In this document: positions 1 through 7,199 of the stretch, in pieces
How the letters are laid out: the number at the start of each line of letters is the position of its first letter
Numbering within the stretch: position 1 is the stretch's first letter
NCBI RefSeq assembly: GCF_024189295.1
Contig: NZ_JAIZEN010000025.1
Span: forward strand, 1 to 38,317
Source: Halobacillus sp. A1
Lineage (GTDB): Bacteria; Bacillota; Bacilli; Bacillales; Halobacillaceae
Direction: 5' to 3'
DNA length: 38,317 bases
Made by a program: the position numbers and the translations under genes
The notes under the pieces: generated by a model
Seen by the model: the letters and a program-made list of their open reading frames with translations, nothing else
Told to the model about the DNA's origin: nothing
Database searches by the model: none

Positions 1-15
1 GTGTACATTTTTGGC

Positions 16-59
16 ATTGTTTTCTGGGGGAGGCCCCGGGGCCTCCCCCAGAAAACAAT
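16..59. repeat. Perfect 44-bp palindrome
   Basis: Two 22-base arms are exact reverse complements with no loop; the centre lies between 37 and 38. The inner half is almost pure G/C (CTGGGGGAGGCCCC) and the outer part is ATTGTTTT/AAAACAAT. As RNA it would form a very stable hairpin, but neither side has a long U-tract, so an ordinary terminator is not certain. It lies at the window edge, so its partner genes cannot be seen. Confidence 0.85.
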
Positions 60-143
60 CATTACTATGGCCTCAAAGTGTATTATCTTATCTAGCAAGA
101 ACTGTCTCATTTAGTCTAGCAGTCACACCGTCTCGCAAATAAA

Positions 144-174
144 AAACCTTACGGGGAAATTCCCTGTAAGGTTT
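144..174. terminator. Bidirectional rho-independent terminator
   Basis: A 14-bp stem (AAACCTTACGGGGA paired with TCCCTGTAAGGTTT, one G-T pair) with a 3-base loop. It is flanked by T-rich sequence on the right and A-rich sequence on the left, so it can work in both directions. It lies just past the stop codon of the small minus-strand reading frame at 183-386. Confidence 0.75.
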
Positions 175-182
175 CTATTATT

Positions 183-386
183 TTATGAGGGTGAAAATGT
201 CATAGATTCGACGATCTCATGAAGGGTCATCGTTTGGATCTCGTCTTTTACCCTGATAAGACTAGGGTTTTTGCTGTCTTCCACCCATGCTTTAAGGGTG
301 TTCGCATGGATGATGGCATCTGTCTTATGGAAGATACCGATGGAGGACTCTCCCGGCACGCATGAGGTTTTGTGGTTTTTTAGCAT
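183..386 (-). CDS. Small hypothetical protein (67 aa)
   Basis: A 67-residue soluble, mixed-charge reading frame with no signal peptide, membrane segment or motif I recognise. A good terminator follows directly (144-174), which supports transcription. The ribosome binding site is poor (GAGTGTG upstream of ATG). It starts about 30 bp from the 22-bp direct repeats at 419-484, so it may be the trimmed 3' part of a larger gene beside a decayed insertion element. The function is unknown and the gene may not be real. Confidence 0.35.
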   Translation of the reverse strand: MLKNHKTSCVPGESSIGIFHKTDAIIHANTLKAWVEDSKNPSLIRVKDEIQTMTLHEIVESMTFSPS

Positions 387-418
387 TTTTCACACTCTAA
401 ATGTTTACAGCCATGGAA

Positions 419-484
419 TTGACCCAGGTCTGCCATCTTTTTGATCCACCTCTGCCAAAATATTGATCCACTTAAGACTGTATT
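419..484. repeat. Three 22-bp direct repeats, possible IS end remnant
   Basis: The motif TTGAYCCAnnTCTGCC recurs at 419, 441 and 463 with an exact 22-bp period; the third copy keeps only TTGATCCA. On the minus strand this reads as repeated GTGGATCAA blocks. Multiple terminal repeats of that sort occur at the ends of IS21-family elements. No transposase is present nearby, so this would be a solo end or relic. The repeat structure is seen directly; the IS21 link is inference. Confidence 0.5.
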
Positions 485-547
485 TGGCATTTAATCCATG
501 TATGAAATGGCAGTATATTTTTTGTTGATGAAGTTTGTTAAAGTAAA

Positions 548-583
548 GCCCCATTTAACGGAAGACTCGATTTAAGGTTATCT
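548..583 (+). repeat. Dispersed boundary repeat, copy 1
   Basis: GCCCCATTTAACGGAAGACT followed by CGATTTAAGGTTATC. It lies 15 bp past the stop codon of the minus-strand acetyltransferase gene. Half-palindrome form. Confidence 0.7.
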
Positions 584-597
584 CTCGATTAGAATGT

Positions 598-998
598 TTA
601 AGTACTTGATTTCCATACTCCTCCAGAACCCGTTGTAAAACCACATTTTGTATAAAAGTTAGTTTTATTTGTCTCATATGTAACTGATACAATGCCTATG
701 CCAAAACGCTCAGACTCTCTCAATAATTCTTTTACCAAGTCAACTCCAATTCCTTGTCCTTGATACTCTGGATGAACTATTATATCCTCCATATAACCAT
801 GTTCTAAACCCATTCCACAAACATATCCAAAAGCAATTAGTTTATTATTTTTATCTCTTACTCCACCCCAAAAATTACAACGCTCGAACAAAGCAGGGTA
901 ATCTTCTTCTCTTCTACCCCAGCCAACAAGTTCTCTTAATTCTGGAACTTCATTATTAGATATTGGAATGTTAATAACTACTTTATAGCAGATTTCAT
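598..998 (-). pseudogene. GNAT N-acetyltransferase with a frameshift at codon 6/7
   Basis: The main frame encodes a small GNAT domain. It has the acetyl-CoA loop signature HPEYQGQGIGVDLV, preceded by GYMEDIIV and followed by a C-terminal TNFYTKCGF segment, which resembles the short Bacillus GNAT proteins of about 135 residues. The only strong ribosome binding site (GAGGAGG) precedes an ATG at 998, which opens MKSAIK and then hits TAG at 980-978. The GNAT frame continues in the -1 frame from the G at 981. The first in-frame alternative start is a TTG at 891, which would lose the N-terminal strand and the VGWGRREEDYP region. One extra A in ATAAAG would restore a 133-residue protein. It is either a one-base deletion or a -1 shift on A-AAG. 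The substrate is unknown. Confidence 0.75.
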
Positions 999-1042
999 TT
1001 CCTCCTCACTGAACCAAGCAAAGATTCATTGTTTAAGATCTG

Positions 1043-1078
1043 CCCCAATAACTTGAAGACTCGAAATCAAGATAATTA
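1043..1078 (+). repeat. Dispersed boundary repeat, copy 2
   Basis: GCCCCAATAACTTGAAGACT followed by CGAAATCAAGATAATT. It lies between the divergent acetyltransferase (minus) and membrane-protein (plus) genes. Half-palindrome form. Confidence 0.7.
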
Positions 1079-1212
1079 AGCAGGATAACGCTTAAATTCC
1101 AGATGGACTGATTGAAAAATGATATCAGGCTCATAAACTACGGCATACCCTTCAATTCGTTTACATAACTTAATGGGACGACTTAAATTCAATTGAAAGG
1201 GAGACCATCATT

Positions 1213-1950
1213 TTGATTAGAGAATTGAAGTTTTTAGTTAATCGTAGAATTCTCTTTGTGTTATTTGCTGTTATTTTTCTTTACTTGAGTGTCACTTTGT
1301 TCAGAGCGCCTAATTTCACATTATTTAAACCGGTTGACTTTTTCACTCTCCATCTTGCAGGTCTTTTGCCGGCATTATTTCCATTACTTATTGCGGGTGT
1401 ATACCTGATTCCTTCTGTGAAAAAGCAAATCCTTAATAATGGGTTGCCTATTAAAAAGCGTCTATTATTAAATTCATATTTTTTCTTTTTACTTTCATTT
1501 TCATTCGTTTTCTTGCCTTTTCTTTTTGCATTTTATATTGAGCCTCTCTTAGGTTTTGTAGATTATACTGTTATGAAAAGCTTTGATACTTCTGACAGTC
1601 ACACTTTTAGTCAATTAATGGATTATGGAGCAATTACTTATGGAGTCGTATATTCTAGTTGGGTTGCGATTAATACTGTTGTTTATGCTTCGCTGTCGCT
1701 ACTATTATTAATGAAAATTAATAAGGCTTTAGCTTTCTCCCTACCTTTTCTTATTTATTGGGGAGCACACATCATTACAGCCAACCTATCATTAGCAGTT
1801 TTCTCACCGGCTTATAGTATTTTTCCATTTGGTATTACACAGCAGCCTATATGGACTGCATTCATTCCTTTTGTGGGTTTGATCATCCTATTAATTACTA
1901 TTTTCCTTATCCCAATCTCGAAAAATAGCTCAATAGCTAAAATTCAATAA
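1213..1950 (+). CDS. Polytopic membrane protein, ABC-2-permease-like
   Basis: A 245-residue integral membrane protein with about six hydrophobic segments: near residues 13-29, 48-68, 87-110, 143-166, 171-196 and 214-236. It starts at TTG, with AAAGGGAG upstream. The N-terminal MIRELKFLVNRR (basic, then membrane) and the overall layout resemble bacteriocin or multidrug ABC-2 permease subunits, but no partner ATPase is adjacent and I see no family-defining motif. It stands alone between two boundary repeats and is followed by a hairpin at 1960-1983. The function is unassigned. Confidence 0.75.
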   Translation: MIRELKFLVNRRILFVLFAVIFLYLSVTLFRAPNFTLFKPVDFFTLHLAGLLPALFPLLIAGVYLIPSVKKQILNNGLPIKKRLLLNSYFFFLLSFSFVFLPFLFAFYIEPLLGFVDYTVMKSFDTSDSHTFSQLMDYGAITYGVVYSSWVAINTVVYASLSLLLLMKINKALAFSLPFLIYWGAHIITANLSLAVFSPAYSIFPFGITQQPIWTAFIPFVGLIILLITIFLIPISKNSSIAKIQ

Positions 1951-1959
1951 AACCTGCAG

Positions 1960-1983
1960 GCGTTTCCTCTGGGAAAACGTCTT
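1960..1983 (+). terminator. Probable terminator after the membrane-protein gene
   Basis: GGCGTTTCC pairs imperfectly with GGGAAAACGTC around a short loop, followed by TTTCTTT. It begins about 10 bp past the stop codon at 1950. Confidence 0.5.
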
Positions 1984-2048
1984 TCTTTATGTCCTTTTAT
2001 AGAAATATTATGTTCTATTATTTTCTAAGAAGCATTATGAAAGAAACG

Positions 2049-2082
2049 CCCCCTATACAGGAAGACTTGAAATCAAGATAAA
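2049..2082 (+). repeat. Dispersed boundary repeat, copy 3
   Basis: GCCCCCTATACAGGAAGACT followed by TGAAATCAAGATAA. It abuts the 3' end of the minus-strand methyltransferase gene and lies downstream of the plus-strand membrane gene. Confidence 0.75.
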
Positions 2083-2094
2083 TAATAAAATAGA

Positions 2095-2886
2095 TTACTT
2101 TCTACCGAGCTTTACAGATACATTTACACACTCTCTAAACTCATCAGAAGTGGAAAAATCCAATAATGATTCTTTGACATCCTTTTCAAACTCCTCAACT
2201 TTATTGCCCAAAAACCGTCTTGCCCCATAGGAAGTGGAGTATAAGTTTCCTAGAATTGACTCAATCGTCCAATGAATCTCATATGAAGGTAAAGTATGTA
2301 TTTCTACATTAAATTTTGAATTTGATATGATTTCTTCGTGACTAGTTGTTGGATGGGTATAGGTAGATTGCCCCGCTCTTCGTTCTTTCCCATACCACTT
2401 TTCTCTAAGTTCGTTTAGCCTTAGTTGCCAGGGTTCTAACGTTCTATTTTGATCAAAGTTATCAATAATAGCCACTCCGCCTCCTTCTGGAATCATGTCG
2501 TATAACTCGTCTAAAACCATAGGCCTGTTCATCCAATGAAAAGCTTTTGCTATTATCACCATATTAAATTGGTCATTATGTGTTTTTTTATATTGTTCCA
2601 GTGTTCCATGAAACCACTGAATTTTTCCCAATCTCATCACTTGATGAAGACGTTTGGCTTCTTTAATCATTTCTGGCTCTGTATCTATACCTACTATTTT
2701 ATTACACCAATCCGAAAACCTGATTGTTAGTAGTCCTGGACCACAACCTAGATCAAGTAGGCTCTGATCTCCATTTAGCGAAAATTTCTCCACTAGAAAC
2801 CTAATAAGAGATGATGGATACATTGGTCTGTATCTTGAATAAAAACCTGCTGAACCCTTAAACAAATCTGTTCCATACTTCTCCAA
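2095..2886 (-). CDS. Class I SAM-dependent methyltransferase (type 11-like)
   Basis: 263 residues, starting at TTG with AAAGGGGG upstream. Motif I LLDLGCGPG is at about residues 43-51, followed by an acidic end to the next strand (GIDTEPEMI) and the conserved FNMVIIAKAFHWM region. This is the usual S-adenosylmethionine-binding Rossmann fold. The N-terminal FKGSAGFYSRYRPMYP resembles the small group of Bacillus methyltransferases that act on small molecules. The substrate is not evident. It lies 62 bp downstream of the nucleotidyltransferase gene on the same strand, so the two may be co-transcribed, and a boundary repeat follows the stop codon by about 12 bp. Confidence 0.85.
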   Translation of the reverse strand: MEKYGTDLFKGSAGFYSRYRPMYPSSLIRFLVEKFSLNGDQSLLDLGCGPGLLTIRFSDWCNKIVGIDTEPEMIKEAKRLHQVMRLGKIQWFHGTLEQYKKTHNDQFNMVIIAKAFHWMNRPMVLDELYDMIPEGGGVAIIDNFDQNRTLEPWQLRLNELREKWYGKERRAGQSTYTHPTTSHEEIISNSKFNVEIHTLPSYEIHWTIESILGNLYSTSYGARRFLGNKVEEFEKDVKESLLDFSTSDEFRECVNVSVKLGRK

Positions 2887-2948
2887 ATATATTCCCCCTT
2901 TGTTATCTTTTCTTTATGTCCCTTTTAATTGAATTAGAAAGAAAAAAT

Positions 2949-3785
2949 TTATAAACCCATTGCTACAATTTTATTTATCCAATGATTGTTTTCGTTTATT
3001 TCTAGCCTACTACAAAGAGAGCTATGGACATTTTTAAACTCCCGTACGATATTTTTCATAACATTCATGATTTCTATTGAATTCCTTCCACAATCCCAGC
3101 TTCTAAGAAGGAATAGCTGCCAACTTTCTAAATAGCCTCTATCACCTTCATATTTAGCCCAATCCCCAAAATTGTTTGGTTGAATCCCAGCGTTCATGTA
3201 CCAACCAATAACTATAGAAATTCTTAGACTATCTATACATTTAAGTGTGTAGTAATACTCTTTTCTCATTAACCGCCTATATGCCTCATGTAAATTCGCG
3301 AAGAATTTAGTTCTCCAAGCTTCAAATTCATCAAGCGAGGGTTCATAAGTAATTTCCAGTGATTGTTTTTGAACTGTCGAGATGATCGAGTTATGATCTT
3401 TAACAATCTTTATATTTTTCAACCACACAGTAGGCTGAATATCCTTTGGCTTATAATAAAAAGTGTCCACCTTTATGAAGCTATCATAGTGGACTACCGT
3501 ATAAATGGATAAAGGGTGATCATCTTCAATAAAAAGAATATTTCCCCACATTTGAGGGCGAGTTTTTTTGTTAGAAATGTAATTCCCTATTTCTTCTGGT
3601 TTCACCACTATTCTTAGATCAATATCTGAATATAAATCCGTATTGCGGGATCCTATAGAACCCCCATAAAAAAGGGCTAAGACATTATCATCATTAAGTA
3701 AATCTTTCTCGATAAAACCTATTAAATTCTTTCGAAATTTAGGTAATTTTTTATCCCTTTCCTCATGTTTACTTACAAATCCCAC
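2949..3785 (-). CDS. Nucleotidyltransferase-fold protein (aminoglycoside adenylyltransferase-like)
   Basis: 278 residues. Near residues 40-57 it has the polymerase-beta-type nucleotidyltransferase signature GGSIGSRNTDLYSDIDL, that is GS followed by D-x-D metal ligands. The helical C-terminal half with YYTLKCIDSLR and W-rich segments resembles the ANT(6)/lincosamide-nucleotidyltransferase type of antibiotic-modifying enzyme. Resistance activity is not demonstrated; many chromosomal relatives have no known substrate. The GTG start has a distant ribosome binding site (GGGAG, 13 bases), so the true start is uncertain. The methyltransferase gene lies 62 bp downstream. Confidence 0.75.
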   Translation of the reverse strand: MGFVSKHEERDKKLPKFRKNLIGFIEKDLLNDDNVLALFYGGSIGSRNTDLYSDIDLRIVVKPEEIGNYISNKKTRPQMWGNILFIEDDHPLSIYTVVHYDSFIKVDTFYYKPKDIQPTVWLKNIKIVKDHNSIISTVQKQSLEITYEPSLDEFEAWRTKFFANLHEAYRRLMRKEYYYTLKCIDSLRISIVIGWYMNAGIQPNNFGDWAKYEGDRGYLESWQLFLLRSWDCGRNSIEIMNVMKNIVREFKNVHSSLCSRLEINENNHWINKIVAMGL

Positions 3786-3806
3786 ACATTAAAATCAACT
3801 CCCTTT

Positions 3807-3887
3807 TTACTCTTGTAAGTAATATTCAATAAAATGTCCTGTTATCCCTTCTTCACCAGGCGTACTAAAACTAGAAAGAGCTATATC
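3807..3887 (-). pseudogene. 3' remnant of a gene beside repeat copy 4
   Basis: A 26-codon open stretch, beginning just after an in-frame TAG, reads DIALSSFSTPGEEG then ITGHFIEYYLQE and stops with TAA. It has no start codon or ribosome binding site. It looks like the natural C-terminus of an enzyme whose 5' part is gone. The cut end lies about 25 bp from a dispersed boundary repeat, so it may be a scar of cassette exchange. The short length means chance cannot be excluded. Confidence 0.35.
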
Positions 3888-3911
3888 CTATTTATCTGGT
3901 CTTCAGCTCTC

Positions 3912-3947
3912 GCCCCATTATCTGGAAGACTCAGTATCGAGATAATC
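3912..3947 (+). repeat. Dispersed boundary repeat, copy 4
   Basis: GCCCCATTATCTGGAAGACT followed by CAGTATCGAGATAATC. The reconstructed reading frame of the minus-strand acetyltransferase runs through this copy and uses a stop codon inside it. Confidence 0.75.
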
Positions 3948-4468
3948 CTCTTTTAAAAGTCCAAAAACATCAACATCTACATATTCATCCCATCTTAGAA
4001 TATCTTGTTTTAATGTCCCTTCATATTGTAGCCCTACTTTTGCATTACTTTTCCAGAAGCTTTATTCTTACTCATTACTGGAGCCCATATTCGATTAAGC
4101 TTTTGCTCCTTAAACCCAAAATCAATAACTATTTTAGAAGCCTCTGTTGCATAACCTTTATTCCAATAATCTTTACCAATCCAATAAGCTAGCTCTCCCT
4201 TGTTATGTAACTCATCCACTCTAAGAGTCATTGTACCTATGAGTTTATCTTCGCCTTTAAGAATAACTGCAAATGGGAAAGCTTCTCTGTTTTCAATCAG
4301 TTTAGGATGGCTTGAAATCCAATTTTCAGCAGTTTCTAAAGTATATGGATGAGGCAAAAAAGTAGTCTCTGCCAGATCTTTATCCCCAGCTAATACTTGA
4401 GCTCGTGGAGCATCCTTTTTTTCATAAGGACTAAATAATAAACGTTTTGTTTCTAGGATCGGTAACAT
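3918..4468 (-). pseudogene. RimJ/RimL-type GNAT acetyltransferase, frameshifted near the C-terminus
   Basis: From ATG at 4468 the frame encodes an N-terminal LETKRLLFSPY segment and then LIGTMTLRV and ELAYWIGKDYWNKGYATEA. This is the acetyl-CoA fold of the ribosomal-protein-acetyltransferase-like (Acetyltransf_3) group. Translation hits TAG at 4036-4034, right after VMQK. The -1 frame then continues with VGLQYEGTLKQD and DEYVDVDVFGLLKEDYL, the expected C-terminus, up to TAA at 3920-3918. This gives about 183 residues, a normal length for the family. The slip point is CAA AAG TAG, the same A-AAG-TAG context as in the acetyltransferase at 598-998. The last nine codons lie inside a boundary repeat. 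The substrate is unknown. Confidence 0.75.
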
Positions 4469-4518
4469 TCTATAAACACCTCTTTATTAGTTGTCAGTAA
4501 TGAAAATAGTAAGCAATC

Positions 4519-4554
4519 GCACCCTTATGCGGAAGTCTTGGAATTGAGATAATC
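4519..4554 (+). repeat. Dispersed boundary repeat, copy 5 (degenerate)
   Basis: GCACCCTTATGCGGAAGTCT followed by TGGAATTGAGATAATC. It lies about 40 bp past the stop codon of the minus-strand gene at 4595-4933. Confidence 0.6.
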
Positions 4555-4594
4555 CTATGAAATTTACACATTTTTTATTTCTAAAACTAAATTA

Positions 4595-4933
4595 CTATTT
4601 ATACGATTCTAAAATTTCTAAGCCCTTTTCTTTAAACAGGCTTGAAACTACAAGCGATTTCACAATAGAGATAATGTTATTCCTATTAAAAATCGGGTTG
4701 ATTTTTAATGCTTTTTGTTCCAAAGCAAAGTTATTGCCGTCATATTTTTGAATAAGTTTTGTTAGTTCTTTCAAATCTTTTTTGGATAAATCATATGTAA
4801 CTACTGTTTCGTGTATAGTGGGCTCTTGCATTTTATCGTCATTTAGTAAAGCTACAAGTGTAAGCAGACTACGATTGTGAAACTTTAACTTCTCTATTTC
4901 AGCTAATAATTCTTTATACTCGTTATTTTCCAT
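4595..4933 (-). CDS. Hypothetical protein, helical, possibly DUF1878-like
   Basis: 112 residues, hydrophilic and predicted helical, with no signal peptide or membrane segment. It starts at ATG; the AGAAAGGAAAAG upstream is an adequate ribosome binding site. The layout (acidic N-terminal helix EYKELLAEIEKLKFH, then short helices, then LKINPIFN and VVSSLF near the end) is loosely like the Bacillus YhaI/DUF1878 proteins, which have no known function. I am not sure of the family. A boundary repeat follows its stop codon. Confidence 0.6.
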   Translation of the reverse strand: MENNEYKELLAEIEKLKFHNRSLLTLVALLNDDKMQEPTIHETVVTYDLSKKDLKELTKLIQKYDGNNFALEQKALKINPIFNRNNIISIVKSLVVSSLFKEKGLEILESYK

Positions 4934-5045
4934 TCTACTCTTTTCCTTTCTTATAATATGAATGCATACCCTAGAAACTTGGAACTACCGCTCGTTTTAA
5001 ATTTTACCGAGAAGGTAATAAGAACTTAAGTCAGGAGGTTTAAAT

Positions 5046-5234
5046 ATGAAGAGTCGACTTGTCTGGGCATTCGCAGCTACAATTTTATATCCCATAGTAT
5101 GGATTTTATTATCTTTACTATTAAAAGGTGAACCTCCAAATGGGAATGCCATAACTGGTTCAGCAATTGGAGGCTTCTTGAGTGGCTTCCTATTTGCTCC
5201 AAGCATCCAAACCAGAAGAAGCAAAGAATGTTAG
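5046..5234 (+). CDS. Small membrane protein (62 aa)
   Basis: 62 residues with two hydrophobic segments: about residues 5-27, and 37-52 rich in Gly/Ala. A perfect AGGAGG lies seven bases before the ATG. The last codons overlap the left arm of a strong hairpin terminator (5224-5252), so the transcription unit is tightly packed. No family is recognised. The strong ribosome binding site and terminator make it a credible gene despite its size. Confidence 0.7.
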   Translation: MKSRLVWAFAATILYPIVWILLSLLLKGEPPNGNAITGSAIGGFLSGFLFAPSIQTRRSKEC

Positions 5235-5252
5235 AATTTTACTAACATTCTT
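5224..5252 (+). terminator. Rho-independent terminator overlapping a stop codon
   Basis: AAGAATGTTAG pairs perfectly with CTAACATTCTT (11 bp) around a 7-base A/T loop, then TCTGTTTC. The stop codon of the small membrane gene is in the left arm. Confidence 0.7.
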
Positions 5253-5265
5253 CTGTTTCAGAATT

Positions 5266-5298
5266 GCCCCATATAACGGAAGACTTGATTTCGAGACA
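5266..5298 (+). repeat. Dispersed boundary repeat, copy 6
   Basis: GCCCCATATAACGGAAGACT followed by TGATTTCGAGACA. It lies just past the terminator of the small membrane gene and downstream of the minus-strand kinase-like gene. Confidence 0.75.
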
Positions 5299-5434
5299 TT
5301 GTAGTGTATCACTTCACAAAGCTACATCGATTTTAACATATACACTTGAAACTTTACTTACTCACATTTCATTTCACATCATATGGAGTGCCTCCTAGAA
5401 ACAGAAGTTACTCTATACACACGAATAATTGAAC

Positions 5435-5938
5435 TTATTTTAATTCTTTTCCGCAAAACTCGAAAATATTTAAACCCTCAGACGCTTCAGGTGCTTCAAA
5501 AAATTTAGTAACATGATTAAACACCTCTTCCGTGTCAAAAGCTGTTCTTTCGGGTTGTTCGTTACGCCTTTGTGCAATTTGACGTAAGCATTGCTCGTTA
5601 TTTATATTAAGAAAAATTAGTTGATGGCTTGCATTGACCTCTGATGCCATATCCAAAAACCACTTTCGCAGTTTTTGAGTATTAGCTGGAAAATCCATTA
5701 CTACATCTGTACCGACACTTAATATGTTTTGGACATGCTTTTTCACCAAAGGCTTGAGTTGCGCTGAATATTTTTTATAGTCCTCAAATGATGTAATTTG
5801 ATTGGGATAAAGAGATGAAAGCCATTCGTCCTCAGACAATAGTACCGCATGTTTATCTATCGCCAATTGTTTTGATTTAGTTGATTTCCCTGCTCCCATT
5901 TTTCCACAGAAAAAGTATAGCGTCCCCATTTTCTTCAT
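5435..5938 (-). CDS. P-loop ATP-binding protein, small-kinase-like (AAA_33 type)
   Basis: About 167 residues. Walker A motif CGKMGAGKST lies at residues 11-20, directly after the first strand. HAVLLSEDEWL follows, the usual position of the phosphate-acceptor-binding acidic residue. DVVMDFPA is a likely Walker-B-like strand, and RQIAQRRNEQ is an Arg-rich lid. This is the architecture of the predicted-kinase/zeta-toxin-like family; the substrate is unknown. A GTG at 5953 could also start it, but GGGGG eight bases before the ATG at 5938 favours the shorter form. A single-gene unit on the minus strand with no adjacent antitoxin. Confidence 0.75.
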   Translation of the reverse strand: MKKMGTLYFFCGKMGAGKSTKSKQLAIDKHAVLLSEDEWLSSLYPNQITSFEDYKKYSAQLKPLVKKHVQNILSVGTDVVMDFPANTQKLRKWFLDMASEVNASHQLIFLNINNEQCLRQIAQRRNEQPERTAFDTEEVFNHVTKFFEAPEASEGLNIFEFCGKELK

Positions 5939-6124
5939 ATTTTTAGCCCCCACACTTAATTTATTTTAATATAAAGATGCTCGAAATTTTCGCTAACCTG
6001 CTTCGTTAAAAAACAAACTAAACCTTACATACATATAAATTTATGTTTTTCGATACTAGTATTATATTTTAACGCAGATAACAATCACCAAATATTTCAG
6101 GAATTTTAAAAAAATATATATAAG

Positions 6125-6151
6125 TGCAACTTTTCCTTTTAAAAAATCGTC
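6125..6151 (+). promoter_or_regulatory. Putative ECF-sigma autoregulatory promoter
   Basis: TGCAAC followed by a T-rich spacer and CGTC, with 17 bases between AAC and CGTC. This matches the usual Bacillus ECF promoter form (an AAC-type -35 and a CGTC-type -10). It is placed about 40 bp before the sigma-factor start, so self-activation is likely. Confidence 0.6.
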
Positions 6152-6190
6152 CTCTTTATGTAATGAGAACGCTATTAAGGAGTTCTTACA

Positions 6191-6697
6191 TTGGCCAATT
6201 TGAAACCCTTTCAGTATATAGAAAGCATTTACGAAGATCATTATTACGATTTAAGACGATATTTAGCAAGGATGTCCGGTAGCCAGCAAGAGGCAGATGA
6301 TGTTATTCAGGAGCTTTTCACGAAAATAATTACCAAACCCAGCATTATCGCTGATGTTCATTCAATTAAAGGATGGTTAAAAGTAGCAGCAAGAAACACC
6401 CTTATGGATCGATACAAAAAGAAGAGGCCTAGTTTATTAAAAGAAGAAGATATTATAGAAGATTTGTTAATCAATAATTATTCACCTGAAGAACAAATCA
6501 TAGTAAATACCCAGCTAGATTCTGTACTGGATACTCTGTCTAAGACGGATAAATCTATCATACTTGCTAAAGAATATTATGGTTACGATTATAAAGAAAT
6601 AAGTGAAATGTTGAATATTAATATTTCTACAGTCAAATCACGTGTTTTTAGAGTTAAGAAAAGGTTGATAAAAGCGAGGGATGATTTAGATGAATGA
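6191..6697 (+). CDS. ECF-family RNA polymerase sigma factor
   Basis: 168 residues, starting at TTG with AAGGAG nine bases upstream. Region 2 is at about residues 14-45 (DHYYDLRRYLAR then EADDVIQELFTKI) and region 4 at about 115-165 (LSKTDKSIILAKEYYGYDY and the helix-turn-helix EISEMLNINISTVKSRVFR). Region 3 is absent, as expected for group IV sigma factors. The stop codon overlaps the anti-sigma gene start by 8 bases, so the pair is translationally coupled. The signal sensed is unknown; its own promoter is likely the ECF-type site at 6125-6151. Confidence 0.92.
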   Translation: MANLKPFQYIESIYEDHYYDLRRYLARMSGSQQEADDVIQELFTKIITKPSIIADVHSIKGWLKVAARNTLMDRYKKKRPSLLKEEDIIEDLLINNYSPEEQIIVNTQLDSVLDTLSKTDKSIILAKEYYGYDYKEISEMLNINISTVKSRVFRVKKRLIKARDDLDE

Positions 6698-7181
6698 GTA
6701 TGAAATGAAAATTCATAAACTTTGTCAGGAATTAATTCCAGTTTTTGATGAATTAGATGAAGAAACAAAAGGAATAATCCACGAGCATGTCCAGTATTGT
6801 CCTGTGTGTGACAACATGCTTGATAAGAGAAGTTTTTTAAATGAATCAATTGAAAACGCAGAAGTCAATGAAGGTAAGGACTTCGAAATCAAGCCTTTAA
6901 AGAAGTTAATCCATATAAATAGAGGCATACGGCTTTTGATGATCTTAGTAAGGGTATTGGTACTTTTTGTTATATCTTTTAACACTTTACGTTTTAACGA
7001 TTCTTGGGACGCGTTAGCCCTACAGACATTTCAGTCTGGAGCCTTCTTATTTTATTTGCCAGCATCCATTTTTCTACTAGTTTTCACATGGATGTTCTTA
7101 AATAAGAAATGGCTCATTTATTCATTGGTAGTGGACTTAGTAATTTTACTAACCATTTGGCAACTTCAGCTATTTTATTAG
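6690..7181 (+). CDS. Membrane anti-sigma factor with zf-HC2-type zinc motif
   Basis: 163 residues. The N-terminal cytoplasmic part holds HEHVQYCPVC at about residues 31-40, the H-x3-C-x2-C motif of zinc-binding anti-sigma domains. Four hydrophobic stretches follow, at about residues 80-97, 115-130 and 134-160 (the last likely two short passes). It overlaps the sigma gene by 8 bases and the next gene starts 18 bases later, so the three form one operon. Known anti-sigma factors of this type hold the sigma factor at the membrane until a signal releases it. Confidence 0.85.
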   Translation: MNEYEMKIHKLCQELIPVFDELDEETKGIIHEHVQYCPVCDNMLDKRSFLNESIENAEVNEGKDFEIKPLKKLIHINRGIRLLMILVRVLVLFVISFNTLRFNDSWDALALQTFQSGAFLFYLPASIFLLVFTWMFLNKKWLIYSLVVDLVILLTIWQLQLFY

Positions 7182-7199
7182 TTTTAAGGAGGAGATCGA

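Noticed and set aside
16-59. Ordinary rho-independent terminator
   Set aside because: The stem is strong but there is no loop and no long U-tract on either side, so I list it as a palindrome.
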